Source: Ligustrum vulgare (taxonomy: Eukaryota; Streptophyta; Magnoliopsida; Lamiales; Oleaceae). From it: 64,000 bases of DNA. This document shows positions 1 to 12,094 of this stretch, one piece after another. Both the position numbers and the translations under genes were made by a program. The stretch is from contig OY743181.1 in assembly GCA_963555705.1 (NCBI GenBank), positions 22,076,513 through 22,140,512 on the forward strand, given 5' to 3'. The notes beneath the pieces were generated by a model. It saw only the letters and a list, made by a program, of their open reading frames with translations. It did no database searches and was not told the DNA's origin. The first letter of the stretch is position 1, and each line of letters starts with the position of its first letter.

Positions 1-106
1 GGAGACGCAACTATGGTTAAGATCAAACTCATGAATCAAGACTTGGGTTCGATTGGATCGTTTTGATGGTTCTAAGTTCTAACTAAAATAAAGTGACAAG
101 ACAAAA

Positions 107-806
107 TAATGACGGCGCTGAAAATCTTCTACATTCTTGATGCTAATTTGGAAGATCTACTCGAACCATCCAACAAAGACACGGAACAAACAAGGATTGA
201 TCGAAAGAAGTGAGAAGAAGAGGAACTTATATGTCGTGGTCACATTTCACTATCGGATCGCCTCTATGATTTAAACACCAACACAAATCTGCAAAAGAAA
301 TATGGAATGCACTTAAAAACAAATACAAGGCCGAAGAAGAAGGTACTACTAAGTTCCTAATTTCAAGGTATTTTGATTTAAAGTTTTTGAAAAATGTGCC
401 CCTATTACCCCAAGTGCATGAATTACAAGTGATTTCCAATAAACTTAAAGCGGTGAAGATAGAACTTTCGGAATCATTTCAAGTAGGAGAAATTATTGCA
501 AAATTACCTTCTACTTGGAGAGGATATAGGAAGAAAATTCTTCAAACTCCAAAGACTTTTCATTGGAGCAAATTCAAAAAATCTCTGAATTGAGGAAGAG
601 TCTAGGGTAAGAGATGGGAATGAAAATTCCCTTGTTGGCACTTCTAAACCCAATGCCTTGGAGAACAACAAAGTGACTAAAGTAAACAAGAGAAAATTTA
701 CTAAGGATAACAACAACGAATTCAAAAAATAAGCCTAAGGGAGATTGCTTTGTATGTGAAAAATTCGTGCACTTTGCAAAAGATTGTCAACATGGAAAAC
801 AAAGCA
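107..806 (+). pseudogene. copia gag remnant (UBN2-type) with CCHC zinc knuckle
   Basis: Translations at 387-590 (containing LPQVHELQV and LPSTWRGYRKK) match the UBN2-type nucleocapsid precursor of plant copia elements. A knuckle reading CFVCEKFVHFAKDC lies at about 750-790; it has the C-x2-C-x4-H-x4-C spacing. In the family Gag forms the virus-like particle and binds element RNA. Several frame changes separate these blocks, so no continuous product can be made. Confidence 0.85.
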
Positions 807-880
807 AAGTTGGAGGCACGGTTAATTCCATTGACAAGGGTGAAATTGTTGTTATTATAAGCAAAATAAATTCTGTCAAA

Positions 881-3800
881 GGAAAAATTCTGGGATGGTG
901 GTATGATACATGTGTTACCGTACATGTTTGCTATGACAAATCTCTGTACAAGACTTATCAAAAAATTGATGATGGTCAACAAATACAAATGGGGAATGAA
1001 CATTGTTAAAAATTCGTAGGCAAAGGGAATGTTGATCTTCAATTCACATCCGGAAAAGTTATTACACTCACAAATGTCTTACATGTGCCGGATATAAATA
1101 GAAATCTTGTATGTGGTGATTTATTGGGAAAACCAGACATTAAGTGTATTTTTTAGTCGAGAAACTTGTGTTATCCTACAATGATTTCTTTGTTGAAAAA
1201 GGCAATTCTACTAATGAAATGGTCAAATTTTGTACTATTGACAATTCTATTAATAAAATAAATTCTTCTTACTTTGTTTGTACTTTAAATTTATGGCATG
1301 ATTGGTTATGGCACATTGATTGTTCTACTTTGCATAGAATGATAAAAAGTGGCATGTTATCTTGTGAATTTATAAAGAATGAAAAATGTGAACTTTGGAC
1401 TAAGTCAAAATTGATTTAAAAACCTTTTCAAAGTGTAGAAATATCATCTAATATTCTTGACTTAGTTCATACTGATATTTGTGAACTTAATGGTATGTTA
1501 ACTAGATGTGGCAATAAATACTTCATAACTTTCATTGATGATTATTCTAGATTTTGTTATGTTTACTTGATGAAACATACAGACGAGGACTTTTATATAT
1601 TGAAAGCATATAAAAATGAAGTAGAAAATTAAAAGGATTAAAGTTCTTAGAAGTGATAGAGGTGGTGAATACTTTTCTAAGGAATTTGATATTTTTTGTG
1701 AAGGGTATGGTATTATACATCAATGTAATGCACCTAGAATACGGGAACAAAATGACCTAGTAGAAAGAAAAATAAGACCTTAGTTGAGATGGTGAATGTT
1801 ATGCTAACAAATTCTAAATTGCCTAATAATTTATGGGGAGAAGCCTTACTTAACTTATGTCACATAAGAAATAGGATTCTTGCTAAGAAACTTAGTGTCT
1901 GTTTGATACGTTGGAATTCTAGGGAAAAGGAAAAACTTTCCCACATATTTTGACACTTTTGGTGTTTGAAAGACAAAGTTTTCTTGGCAACTTGATTTCC
2001 CTCTTTTTTGTGCACGCGCGAGTGTTTCATTTTTTGAAGGAATTGCTTTTCCTGCTAATGTAGTAGAATTAATTTTCTAGGGTAATTTCTTATTAATTTT
2101 CGTCTCGTTTAATTATTTTTGTTTTTGTTAATTGATTTATTTTGTTTCCAAAAATTAACATTATTATTGTCAAGTACAAATGTGTGAAAGAATTAATTTT
2201 TTTTTATTAAAATAGCTAAATTTTGCTTTATTTTTCATGAAAACAGTGTCAATCAAACAACAAAAGTTGGAAAATTTCTTTTTCCACCTAGAAAATTAAA
2301 CCAATCAAACACATTAAACTTCAAATTTCAAGGAATTCAATTCCCTAGAATTCATTTTCTTTCCACTCAAATTTCACCCTCATTATCAAACGCACCCTTA
2401 AAGTTTCATCTTATGAATTATGGAAAGATAGAATACCTAACATTGGATATTTTAAAGTGTGAGGTGTATGGCTTATTATAAAAATATCAATCCTTGAAGA
2501 ACAAAACTAGGACCAAGATGGATCAAAAGTGCTTTTGATAGATATGTTATACATAGCAAAGCATATAGGTTACTTGATCTAATATCCAATGTAATTATAA
2601 AATCACGAAATGTTGATTTTTTTGAGAATTCATTAAGTAGTGATGAAATTCCTCAAAACTCAATGGAAACTCCAGCTTCTAATAAATCACTAGAAGCATC
2701 TTCTCAAGATGTGATTGAGTCTAGTGAACCTCGAAGAAGCAAGAGATCTCGTAAAGAGAAGGTATTAGGACATTATGAGATTGATTCTCAAATGATTTCC
2801 CTATACTTGGTTGAAGCAAGTAAGAAAGATGTAGTAAAAACAATCCATATGTTCTTCAAATTGATAATAATCCTAAAACCTATAAAGAAGTAATGATTTC
2901 TAGATATAGCACATTTTTGAAAATGTGTTATCAATGGTGAAATGGATTCTATAATGTCTAATAATACTTAGAAAATTGTTGAATTACCGGCTAGATCAAA
3001 AGCCATTGGTTGCAAATGGGTATCTCGAAGGAAATGTAATATTGATCGTTCAGTTAAAACTTATAAAGCAAGATTAGTTGCTAAAGGTTTTCGATAAAAT
3101 GAAGGAATAGATTACTTTGATACTTATGCACCCGTAGCTAGAATTACTACTATTAGAATTCTATTTGCATTATATATAATTTATATGTGTATCAAATGAT
3201 GTTAAGTCTTCATTTTAAATTGAGCATTAGATGAAAAAGTTTACATGGAACAACTGGAATGTTTCATTCTTCCGAGTAATGAAAATAAAGTTTGTAAACT
3301 TGTTAAATCATTATATGATTTAAAATAAGTTCCTAAAAATGGCATGAGAAATTTGATAATGCAATTATGTCTTTTGGTTTTTCACATAATATGGTAGATA
3401 AATGTTTATATATCAAAAATGTGATAAACATGTTATATTTGTATGTTTATATGTGGACAACATGTTGATTATAAGTAATCATATGGACGATATAAAAGAA
3501 ACGAAGAGGTTTCTATCATCAACAATCAAAATGAAAGGTCTTGGTCAAGTAGATATCATATTGGGTATAAAAGTGATCAAGAATGATTTGAGGTTTGCAT
3601 TAACTTAATCACATTATATTGAGAATGCGATTGAAAAATTCAAACACTCGAACATTAAAGAGGAAAATATTCCATTTGAATCAAGTATCAAACTTGTAAA
3701 GAATGTTGGAAGGGTTATTAGACGACTCAAGTATGCAAGTGCAATTGGGAGCCTTATGTATGATGTTCAATGTACAAGACTGGATATTGCATTTGATGTA

Positions 3801-3993
3801 AGTAAACTTAGTAGGTTTACAAACAATCCAAGTGTTGAATAATGGAAAGTGATTGGAAGAATTCTTGGATATTTAAAGAGAACTAAAAATCTTGGGCTCC
3901 AATATTCTAAATATCGAACTATACTTGAAGGATATATCGATGCAAGTTGGATATCGAGTGCTAGTGAAGACAAATCAACCTCGGGATGGTTGT
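881..3993 (+). pseudogene. copia pol remnant (protease, integrase, reverse transcriptase, RNase H)
   Basis: GAG-pre/integrase zinc-region residues (WLWHID, HRMIKSGML) lie at about 1300-1350 and the integrase core (reading FIDDYSRFCYVYLM) at about 1530-1575. Reverse transcriptase runs from about 2990 (KWVSRRK) through the catalytic YVDN box at about 3450, where the usual second Asp is Asn, to GSLMYDV at 3750 and the RNase H start at 3930. Stops include some at positions where relatives have Gln or Trp, as expected for C-to-T decay of methylated DNA. The MITE at 1895-2397 splits integrase. Confidence 0.88.
1895..2397. mobile_element. PIF/Harbinger-type MITE inserted in copia integrase
   Basis: The ends are imperfect inverted repeats: GTGTCTGTTTGATA on the left and the complement of GGGTGCGTTTGATA on the right (11 of 14 match). 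A second inverted block, GAATTCTAGGGAA, lies inside both ends. A 3-bp TTA target duplication flanks it (1892-1894 and 2398-2400). Removing the element plus one TTA rejoins the copia integrase reading frame, which confirms the boundaries. There is no coding capacity. Confidence 0.85.
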
Positions 3994-4878
3994 TTATGAT
4001 AAGTGTATTTTATACACTTATTTATATCCTAAAAGTATGATTTTATCTGTTTGTTTAAGAATATATGTTATTTATTTTGTTATTATTTGTTTATATTTTA
4101 GAAATAATCCCAAAATCAAGAAAACAAAGAAAATGGAGCAAATACAAGTCATTTGGATGATGAAAGAGCTAAAGTATGAAAATCAAGAGATGATAAAGTA
4201 AATCAAATGGCCAATTGGAAGAAAAGTCAAAGAAAGAACCAAATTGAAAAAATTAGAAGTTCAAGGACTAAAGTATACAAATTAAATGAAAATGGACCAA
4301 ATTGCAAATACTCTATGATTGATTCGGACCACGATACGATACTTGAAGATTGCTAGGAGTCAATTGGATGTAATTAAAAGTCAAAAGGAATGAAGTCTGA
4401 TAAGAATATTATCATAACTTGATTTCAATCACACAAGATTTTCGGGCAGATTTTTATTCAAGTTTTGAAACCTAATTTCAGGGCAGTAAACATTCGAATT
4501 GGGAAAATCCTATTTTAGGAAGAATTGTAGCCCTTTAAGTTATATTTCTATCATACTTTTAATCACCTCAATCGGATAAAGTAATAGAAAGATATGATCA
4601 AAATACTGAATATTGTGCAGTGACAAAAAGATCTATCGCGAAGGTATTTTTCCTTGTTTGGTTGGAACTCTTTTGAAAGCAAATTAGGATATTTCAGCAT
4701 TCTTCTCTTACAAGTAACCTATAATTCGACCTAATCTATAAGTACCAGACCTTAGGTACGTTTTTGGAGGTTCCCAACTTGCTCAATTTATGCCAACATG
4801 TTCATGAAGATGAACAGGTGACATTCTTTTATTATTTTGTTCTTTATTTTCAATTATGTTTCTAGGCTAGGTTAGTAG

Positions 4879-5793
4879 TGATGAGATCCCAGTCGGGGAA
4901 TCTCGTCGAACACGCGGAATAACGACAATTAAAACCTAGGAAAGATCTAAATCAGAACTGACACAAGAACAAACAACGAAAATAAGGATAGAACGACGAT
5001 AAACCCTTGACCCGACAATCACGATGCAATTTATGGCGATGCAGATTGAAGAACCAAGATTGGTGAACGCCACAAGGACTTGTCAATTTCCTTGATAAGT
5101 TTCGAATTCGGAAACGCCACAAATATTCTTGCGAATATTTGATAAGTTTGCTGGAAAAACGCCACAAAGATCGGATCTTTGATAAGTTCAAGAAAAAAGG
5201 GAATAAACTCAACCTCTCAATTTTGGAGAATCCTCTCACAAATTTTATTAATCAAACTCAACTTCTTCTTTACAATGAATGGAAATGAATATAAATAAGC
5301 AAAATAACCAACCCTCTAATTTACTCAAAATAGAATTCTAAATAGACTAAAATTCTAAAATAGGAAAATAACCTAAAATAATAAAAGGAAACAAAATAAT
5401 TGGAAAAATCCGGAATCTTGAATTACGGCCGTGAATATATAGCTTACGGCCGTAATGAACATTCTGTCTCAAATTCCAATTAGATGTTACGGCCGTGATC
5501 AATATGTTACGGCTGTAAAAGATTTCAATTTCAGTTTTACGACCGTGAGGAATATCTTACGGCCGTAATCAGCGTTCTGCCTGTCTTTTGCCTTAAGAAT
5601 GTTACGGCCGTAAAAATGAAGGTTACGGCCGTAAATCAAGTTCTGCCTTATTGTTTGATTTCCTTCCTTGGCTCGATCCTTTCGCCTTCTCGGCTCGACC
5701 CCAACACGGAACTTGCTCCGTTTTGTACGTAGATCACTATCATATTGCCGATGGCTCGACTTCGCCCTTCGATGCCTGGTCCGGATCACATCA
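4879..5793 (-). repeat. 3' LTR of the nested gypsy element
   Basis: 915 bp, nearly identical to 8205-9110, which suggests a fairly recent insertion. It holds eight copies of a 12-bp near-palindrome (consensus TTACGGCCGTAA) between 5423 and 5634, in four pairs. Confidence 0.93.
5423..5634. promoter_or_regulatory. Four pairs of a TTACGGCCGTAA palindrome in the LTR
   Basis: Starts are at 5423/5444, 5487/5507, 5537/5557 and 5602/5623, an in-pair offset of 20-21 bp. In the first three pairs the first copy ends GTGA and the second GTAA. The arrangement is repeated in the other LTR from 8740. Two-turn spacing of palindromes suggests protein binding, but the role is inferred only. Confidence 0.5.
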
Positions 5794-5806
5794 TACTCCC
5801 TCTCTT
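5794..5806 (-). other. Polypurine tract of the nested gypsy element
   Basis: On the minus strand the sequence AAGAGAGGGAGTA directly precedes the 3' LTR (TGATGTGATCC). This is the expected primer for plus-strand DNA synthesis. Confidence 0.8.
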
Positions 5807-6166
5807 GAAAAGGATTCGACCTCGAATCCATTTTTGTCGGCTTTTCAAGCTCCTCCTGCTTTCCTGGGCTCGATGATCATTTTTAAGCTTCGTGCAGTCC
5901 TTTAGACTCTTGGGCTGCTTATTCTGACCAATAAATTTATGCCCCGTCTTAAATCCATGTCTTGATTTAAGTCCCTGCAAAACAGATTTTAAAGAACTGG
6001 GGAGGGAATTGTTAGCTCGGTTAAGTGCAAGGTGTGGATCCCCGTACACCAACCTATGTGCAAATAAACTCAATTTGGGGGTGGACTCTCTTTTATTTTT
6101 GTACTCATTCTCTCCTTTTTCTGAGGTCGTGGCCTCAACTCTCTTGTTTTCAACTTTCACACCCTC

Positions 6167-7919
6167 TCATTTTTCTGAGGTCGTGGCCTCAACACTCTTA
6201 TTTTTTTTTTCAAACTCACTTTTGATTTTCAATTGATCATTTTGAGCTTCTTTTGGAGATAACGGAACAAGTGTAAATTTCTTCCCACCCTTCACAAATG
6301 AATATTGATTCTTGAACCCATCATGCACTACCCTCCTGTCATGTTTCCAGGGTCGCCCCAACAATATATGACCAACATGCATAGGTACCACGTCACAGAC
6401 CACCTCATCCTTATAACCCCCGATGGAAAAATTGACCCTAGCCTGCTTATTTCCTTAATTTCCCCCGACTCGGTCAGCCATTGCAATTTATAAGGGTTTG
6501 GATGTTTCATCAAGCTTAAGCCCAATTTATTAATCAACATTGTACTAACCACATTAGTACAACTTCCCCCGTCAATCACCATACCACAAGCCTTTTTGCC
6601 CACCAAGCACCTAGTATGAAAAAGATTATCCCTTTGCTCACCAATTTCATCCACCATAGCCCTAGCACTAAGGATACGCCGATTAACAAGTGATTCTTTT
6701 TCAGGATAGGTCAATCCTTCCTCATCATTACTACTAGTTCCAGCATCCACTAACTTAGGCATTCCCTTAAATTCATCATCGGAACTAATTTCACCATTAT
6801 CACGCAAGATCATTAGCTTCCTATTTGGACACTGGGATGCTATATGACCCCAACCCAAGCACTTAAAGCATTTAATATTTCTATCCCGAGTAGTTTGAGA
6901 ATCAGAAATATTTTTACCTTTCGTTGTAGGCTCCTCCTTCCCTTTCGGGTTATGTTCATCGTTGGATTCCTGCTTAGGTTGTGATGTAGGATAAGATGGT
7001 GAGTGTCTTGCTGCCCCCTTTCGCCTTAGCTGTCTTTCCATCTTCATGGCCATATGCACCATATCTTCCAGCTCCACATAATGTTGCAGCTCAATGACAT
7101 TGGCAATATCTCTATTCATCCCACTCAGAAACCTAGCCATCGTAGCTTCCCGATCCTCCACCACATTAGCCCGAATCATTGCCACCTCCATATCCTTATG
7201 ATAATCTTCTACACTCCTCGATCCCTGAGTCAAAACCTGCAGCCTCTGATAAATATCCCTATAATAATGAGTCGGCACAAACCGCTTCCTCATTATGGTT
7301 CTTAATTCACCCAAGTCTCCACCGGCTCCTCAAGGTTTCTCCTCCTACCCGTTACTAATTGATCCCACCAAATATTTGCGTAATCGATGAATTCTATCAC
7401 AGCTAATTTCACCTTCTTCTTTTCCGAATAATTATTACAATCAAAAAGTCGTTCGACTTTTGTCTCCCAATCCAAGTACGCTTCCGGATCACTCCTACCC
7501 TGGAACGATGGTATTTTCACTTTAATTTTTCCAAGGTCGTCATCAACAACTTCTCTACCTCCACGATGCCTCCTAGCATCACGACGCTCCCTATCATGCC
7601 TCCTCTCATACCTATCTCCTCTATCCCTCCTTTGCATACTACCTAAAGATATACTGCCACTTTCACTGCCCATGTCTTCATTATCCACACCAACCTCACG
7701 TCTATTACCCCTCCTAACCCGAGAACCATCATGAGATTGATCCCGAGGTCTTTGTTCACGCTCTGTACCTCTATTCTCCATCTGTGTCATAAACCTCTCA
7801 AATTGTGCCCTCATTGCTGCAATATCACCATTACCCTGTTCATCATTTCTATTCACACTCTTGGGCTGTTTCCTGTCTCCAACAGAAGATGAAGATGTGG
7901 AAACCTCTATATCAGACAT
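6167..7919 (-). pseudogene. gag-protease of the nested gypsy element (two frameshifts)
   Basis: It starts at 7919 with MSDIEVSTSSSS and continues with an Arg/Asp-rich low-complexity N terminus, then the retrotransposon Gag core (YLDWETKVERLFDC, IWWDQL). A frameshift near 7310 leads into the Gag C-terminal part (YYRDIYQRLQ), a knuckle CFKCLGWGHIASQC, and an aspartic protease with VIDGGSC where the family has D-[ST]-G. A second frameshift near 6400 leads to HILLGRPWKHDRRVVHDG, the usual protease end. Reverse transcriptase does not follow. Gag builds the particle and the protease cleaves it. Confidence 0.88.
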
Positions 7920-8190
7920 TTTTTTAAGACCCGAACAAGGAAATTCGGAATATTTGGGAAATATTTGGAATTTTCAGAATTTTTTTTTTATAATCTGCCA
8001 AAGAATTGGACTACGAGTATGACAGAAAAAACGAAACTGAATTTGGACGAAAAACGAAGAAGAAAAACACTTTTGAATTTTTGGGACTGACTCTTATGGA
8101 TCAAACTGGAAAAATTTATGACTGACACGAAGAACGCGAAGAACACAAAAAAAAAAATCAAGAAATGCAAGAATTCTGAAATAGATCTAA

Positions 8191-8202
8191 GCTCTGATAC
8201 CA
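8191..8202 (-). other. Primer-binding site, initiator tRNA-Met type
   Basis: On the minus strand TGGTATCAGAGC begins 2 nt inside the LTR. This is the standard complement to the 3' end of plant initiator tRNA-Met, and it fixes the element's orientation. Confidence 0.93.
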
Positions 8203-8204
8203 GA

Positions 8205-9110
8205 TGATGAGATCCCAGTCGGGGAATTTCGTCGAACACGCGGAATAACGGCAATTAAAACCTAGGAAAGATCTAAATCAGAACTGACACAAGAACAAAC
8301 AACGAAAATAAGGATAGAACGACGGTAAACCCTTGACCCGAAAATAACGACGCAATTTATGGAGATGCGGATTGAAGAACCAAGATTGGTGAACGCCACA
8401 AGGACTTGTCAATTTCCTTTCGAATTCGGAAACGCCACAAATATTCTTGCGAATATTTGATAAGTTTGCTGGAAGAACGCCACAAAGATCGGATCTTTGA
8501 TAAGTTCAAGAAAAAGGGAATAAACTCAACCTCTCAATTTTGGAGAATCCTCTCACAAATTTTATTAATCAAACTCAACTTCTTCTTTACAATGAATGGA
8601 AAGGAATATAAATAAGCAAAATAACCTACCCTCTAATTTACTCAAAATAGAATTCTAAATAGACTAAAATTCTAAAATAGGAAAATAACCTAAAATAATA
8701 AAAGGAAACAAAATAATTGGAAAAATCCGGAATCTTGAATTACGACCGTGAATATATAGCTTACGGCCGTAATGAACATTCTGTCTCAAATTTCAATTAG
8801 GTGTTACGGCCGTGATCAATATGTTACGGCCGTAAAAGATTTCAATTTCAGTTTTACGGCCGTGAGGAATATCTTACGGCCGTAATCAGCGTTTTGCCTG
8901 TCTTTTGCCTTAAGAATGTTACGGCCGTAAAAATGAAGGTTACGGCCGTAAATCAAGTTCTGCCTTATTGTTTGATTTCCTGCCTCGGCTCGATCCTTTC
9001 GCCTTCTCGGCTCGACCCCAACACGGAACTTACTCCGTTTTGCACGTAGATCACTATCATATTGCCGATGGCTCGACTTTGCCCTTCGATGCCTGGTCCG
9101 GATCACATCA
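8205..9110 (-). repeat. 5' LTR of the nested gypsy element
   Basis: 906 bp, partner of 4879-5793. It ends at the primer-binding site on one side and at the AGTAG target duplication on the other. It carries the same paired TTACGGCCGTAA motifs from 8740 to about 8952. Confidence 0.93.
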
Positions 9111-9519
9111 AGTAGTGTTAGAATTGTGATAGTTTTGAATTCTTGAATCCATATTTTAATCTATTATTTATTTTATGCAATTTATGGTTTTGAACAATTG
9201 ATTCATGTTTTTACTATTATGCAATTACTTGATCACTAGTTGTATGATTTTAGGTTATGATTTCTTAAGTTTGAAAGATTAGGATTTCATTAGATTCGTT
9301 TCAATTATCACAAATTTCGATAGGGGATAGAAATATACACATATGCTTTGTGTGATCTGCTACAGTATTCATAGATCTTGTAATGTTTTCTATACATTTG
9401 GATTCGTCATAGAAATATCGTCGGGTCGTGTATAGAAAAATGTGTTAATTCTTGTTCGAAAGGGAGTCTTAACAATATTTGGAATATGGGTTTTCAAAAC
9501 CTATGAATTGTATTTAAAT

Positions 9520-9933
9520 CAGTGTTCCGAAAATCGAAAATCGGTTCGAATAAGAAAAGCCAACGGGTCGAAGGTCAAAATGTCCGACCGGGTCGAACCG
9601 GTTTCAATTAAAACATAAAAAATTATTCCAAAAATCACAAAATTTTCTAAAAAACATGTTATTTTGAAAATAAACTAATATTTACTCATTTAGAAGATAA
9701 AATTATACATTAAAGTAGCTTAAAACAACTAGAGAAAAGCAAAACAACGAAAAAAAAGCAAAAATAAAAAGGAAAAGAAAAAGAAAGAAAAAGAAAAAGA
9801 GAAATCGGGTTTTAGAACCCGGCCGGCTCCCAGTTGAACCGACCGATTTTTGAGGTCAACCAGACCGATTTTCTGGCCGGTTCCTGATCTTCCCTGTTGA
9901 ACCGGTCGATCCGATCCGATTTTCTAAGCATTG
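9520..9933. mobile_element. Non-autonomous hAT element inserted in the Athila-like LTR
   Basis: A perfect 8-bp duplication ATTTAAAT (9512-9519, 9934-9941) flanks ends CAGTGTTCCGAAAATCGG and the complement of CAATGCTTAGAAAATCGG (14 of 18 match). The body is built of GGGTCGAACCGG-like runs. There is no coding capacity. The same end style appears at 52413 and 63196. Confidence 0.85.
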
Positions 9934-10237
9934 ATTTAAATAATTTGGTTAAAATATGGATGATAGAGTTAAAATGAATTCATAATTCTAACACGTCTGT
10001 TTTTCATAGTTTTAAATCAATTTTTCTTGTCCTTTTTAGTTTAATCTTTAGTTTAATTTTCAAAACAAAATTCTCAAAGTCAAAGTTTTCTTAGTTCTGG
10101 TTAAGGAATAATAGTCTAAAATACAATTTTCACAATCCCTGTGGGAACGATACACAGACTTAAAATCCACTTTATTACTTTGAAATCCACTTTATTACTT
10201 GCGCGATTCGCGCACTTACGGTTAGTGAACAAGTTTT

Positions 10238-10255
10238 TGGTGTCGTTGCCGGGGA
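10238..10255 (+). other. Primer-binding site of the Athila-like element
   Basis: TGGTGTCGTTGCCGGGGA lies just after the LTR end. Athila and Tat elements typically carry TGGCGCCGTTGCCGGGGA here; this copy has one substitution (C to T). Confidence 0.8.
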
Positions 10256-10389
10256 TTGTAATTTAAATTTATTTTTAGATTACTTTCACTGATTCGGACT
10301 TTTTACTTGCTTTATTCTTTTTTTAATTTTTTTTTTTATGGTTTTTTATTTTAGTTTAGTTACAAGTTTCTCTAATTTTCTTGTAGTTG

Positions 10390-10735
10390 TGTATGCTACG
10401 TTCGAAAAATGGAGATCTTTTCGAAGCTGACTCGAAAATAGAACGTACGTTACACTGTAGGTTAAGAGAACTTAGGGAGCTAGATAAGTCAAAAAATCAA
10501 AACAACAACAATCTTTTACCCCATGCTGATCCAATCGGTGAAGATGACATGTTGGTTGGTGATTTCATGACATCTCAGGTGGTTCAAAGTCAATCCAGCA
10601 TAGTCTATCCACCATTTGGGTAGGAAAACTTCCAATTGAAAACCAATTTCATTAATATGTTCCAAAATGAACAACAACTCCATGGGAAACTGATTCGATA
10701 GAAAATCTATCCTTCAAGTATGAAGTGGTCAAGTT
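10390..10735 (+). pseudogene. N-terminal gag remnant of the Athila-like element
   Basis: The reading from 10396 to 10623 (MLRSKNGDLFEADSK... YPPFG) and its continuation after a stop (ENFQLKTNFINMFQNEQQ) resemble the N terminus of Athila Gag, where a segment reading NFELKPQLISLVQ is usual. Homology fades after about 10735 and resumes at 12095 in the core of Gag, so about 1.3 kb of foreign or strongly diverged DNA lies between. Confidence 0.6.
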
Positions 10736-11666
10736 ATAGCATAGCAATAATCCAAGGTCATTCTTCCTAAGGATTTTTATGGTATAATAATATTTGCCAA
10801 ATTCAAGTCTTAAACTATGATTTCAATTTTTCTTAAATGAATAAAAAGAGGATATAATTAAATTGTAATGAAAGAGAAATTTGAGTGGAGTCATTCTTTC
10901 GCTATCAATTGGGCTTACAACTAAGATTAGTATGAATTTTTTGAAACTAATAAGATGTAAAAATATTAGTGAGAAAATTAATCAATTTATTCTATGGTAT
11001 TTTGTCGAGCATTTTGTGTGCATATTCAATACATACCACATCAGCGACATTAATCCAAGTAAAATAATCTGAAAATTTAAAATATTTGTTAACCCTTATC
11101 AATAACAAGAATTCATTTATAAAAAATTAACATTTACCCATTGAAGCTAATAATAACTCCTCTCAAATATAAATTAGCCAGACATAATTGAATTAACTAA
11201 AATAAAATCCAAACAAACCATAACTATTACTAGAAATGAAATTCAAACTGGAAGTGAAAATTCAATAACCATAATACTTCTCAAAACCAAATAGCATCAA
11301 AAATCTGAAATTACTAAAATAATAATTGAAACAACTAAAATTCTAAGCAAGATATATGAAATTGAACTAGAATAAATCACTCAAAGAGGGCTAGCTGCAT
11401 GAGGTTGGAGGCTTGTGGCAGTTACTGAAGTGTGGAGGATGCTTTGAGAGAAGGAGATGCTTCCTATTGTGAGATGTTTGAGAGTTTTAGCAGTGTGTGG
11501 TAATGCTGGGCTTGGTGAGAGGCTGAGGTTTTTGTGCTACGAGAGAGGAATTCGAGTGTTATGGAGGTTGGTTCGGATGTGAGACTGCTGGGATGATGCT
11601 GACTGGAAGTGTTGTGAGGAAGAGGTTCGAGAGGGAGTTGAGGTTGGTGGCTGGAAGTGGGGTTTC

Positions 11667-11713
<47 letters not shown>

Positions 11714-12070
11714 TGTCTTGTTGCTGGTGTGAGGGAGTTTGGGGCGTGAATGGAGGTTAGAGCTGTATGTCGGAGAGTTGTTTGATCTGTGAAGTGTTGA
11801 TGAGAGTGGAGGTTGTTGGGTTTTTGGAGAGAACGGGTGAGGTTGCGGCTGGTTGGGAGTTGGCTAAGTGTTGAGGGTGGAGTACGAGTTGGAGATTTTT
11901 GGGCTTTTTCGGGTCAATTAAGTTAGGGGTTTTTGAGTTGAAATTGCCCAAAATATCCCTGCAATTAAATAAATGAAATTAACAGCAAATAAAATCAATT
12001 TAAAGTTTAAGAATTAAAATTGGACCTTTTAAAATTTTGTACTCTAAATAACACAATTTATATCTAAAGA
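10736..12070. other. Non-coding stretch inside Athila-like gag, with a (GA)n run
   Basis: No reading frame, LTR or clear terminal repeat is recognised. Up to about 11380 it is AT-rich. From 11390 to 11960 it is rich in GA and GT and includes a microsatellite at 11669-11710. It probably represents an insertion into gag, but I could not define its ends. Confidence 0.4.
11669..11710 (+). repeat. (GA)n microsatellite
   Basis: An uninterrupted GA dinucleotide run of about 42 bp. Confidence 0.95.
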
Positions 12071-12094
12071 TTGCATTTTTCATTTATTTACTTT

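Larger units (their letters stand above)
1..3996 (+). mobile_element. Decayed Ty1/copia retrotransposon, internal region, truncated at both sides
   Basis: Domain order gag, zinc knuckle, protease/GAG-pre, integrase, reverse transcriptase, RNase H on the plus strand is that of Ty1/copia. The 5' LTR lies outside the window. The 3' part is lost because an Athila-like LTR begins at 3997, in the middle of the RNase H motif (reading STSGWLF). Stops and frameshifts occur throughout, so the copy is dead. A PIF-type MITE interrupts integrase at 1895-2397. Confidence 0.92.
4879..9110 (-). mobile_element. Complete LTR retrotransposon (Ty3/gypsy) with gag-protease only
   Basis: Two near-identical LTRs (4879-5793 and 8205-9110), TG..CA ends, a 5-bp AGTAG target duplication (4874-4878, 9111-9115), a minus-strand primer-binding site and a purine tract define a complete element. 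Gag and protease are present, but reverse transcriptase, RNase H and integrase are missing. A reading DSRSNPFQERE at about 5800-5831, right beside the 3' LTR, looks like the end of a gypsy pol, so the middle of pol was probably deleted. It must have moved using enzymes of an autonomous relative. Confidence 0.93.
3997..10231 (+). repeat. 5' LTR of the Athila-like element, split by a nested gypsy element and a hAT MITE
   Basis: The LTR starts TGATAAGTGTATTTTATACA directly after truncated copia sequence and ends GTTAGTGAACA just before the primer-binding site. The 4879-9110 insertion (with AGTAG duplicated) and the 9520-9933 MITE (with ATTTAAAT duplicated) split it. Without them the LTR is about 1.6 kb, within the Athila range. 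The right end is placed by the CA dinucleotide before the primer-binding site, not by comparison with a second LTR. Confidence 0.72.
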
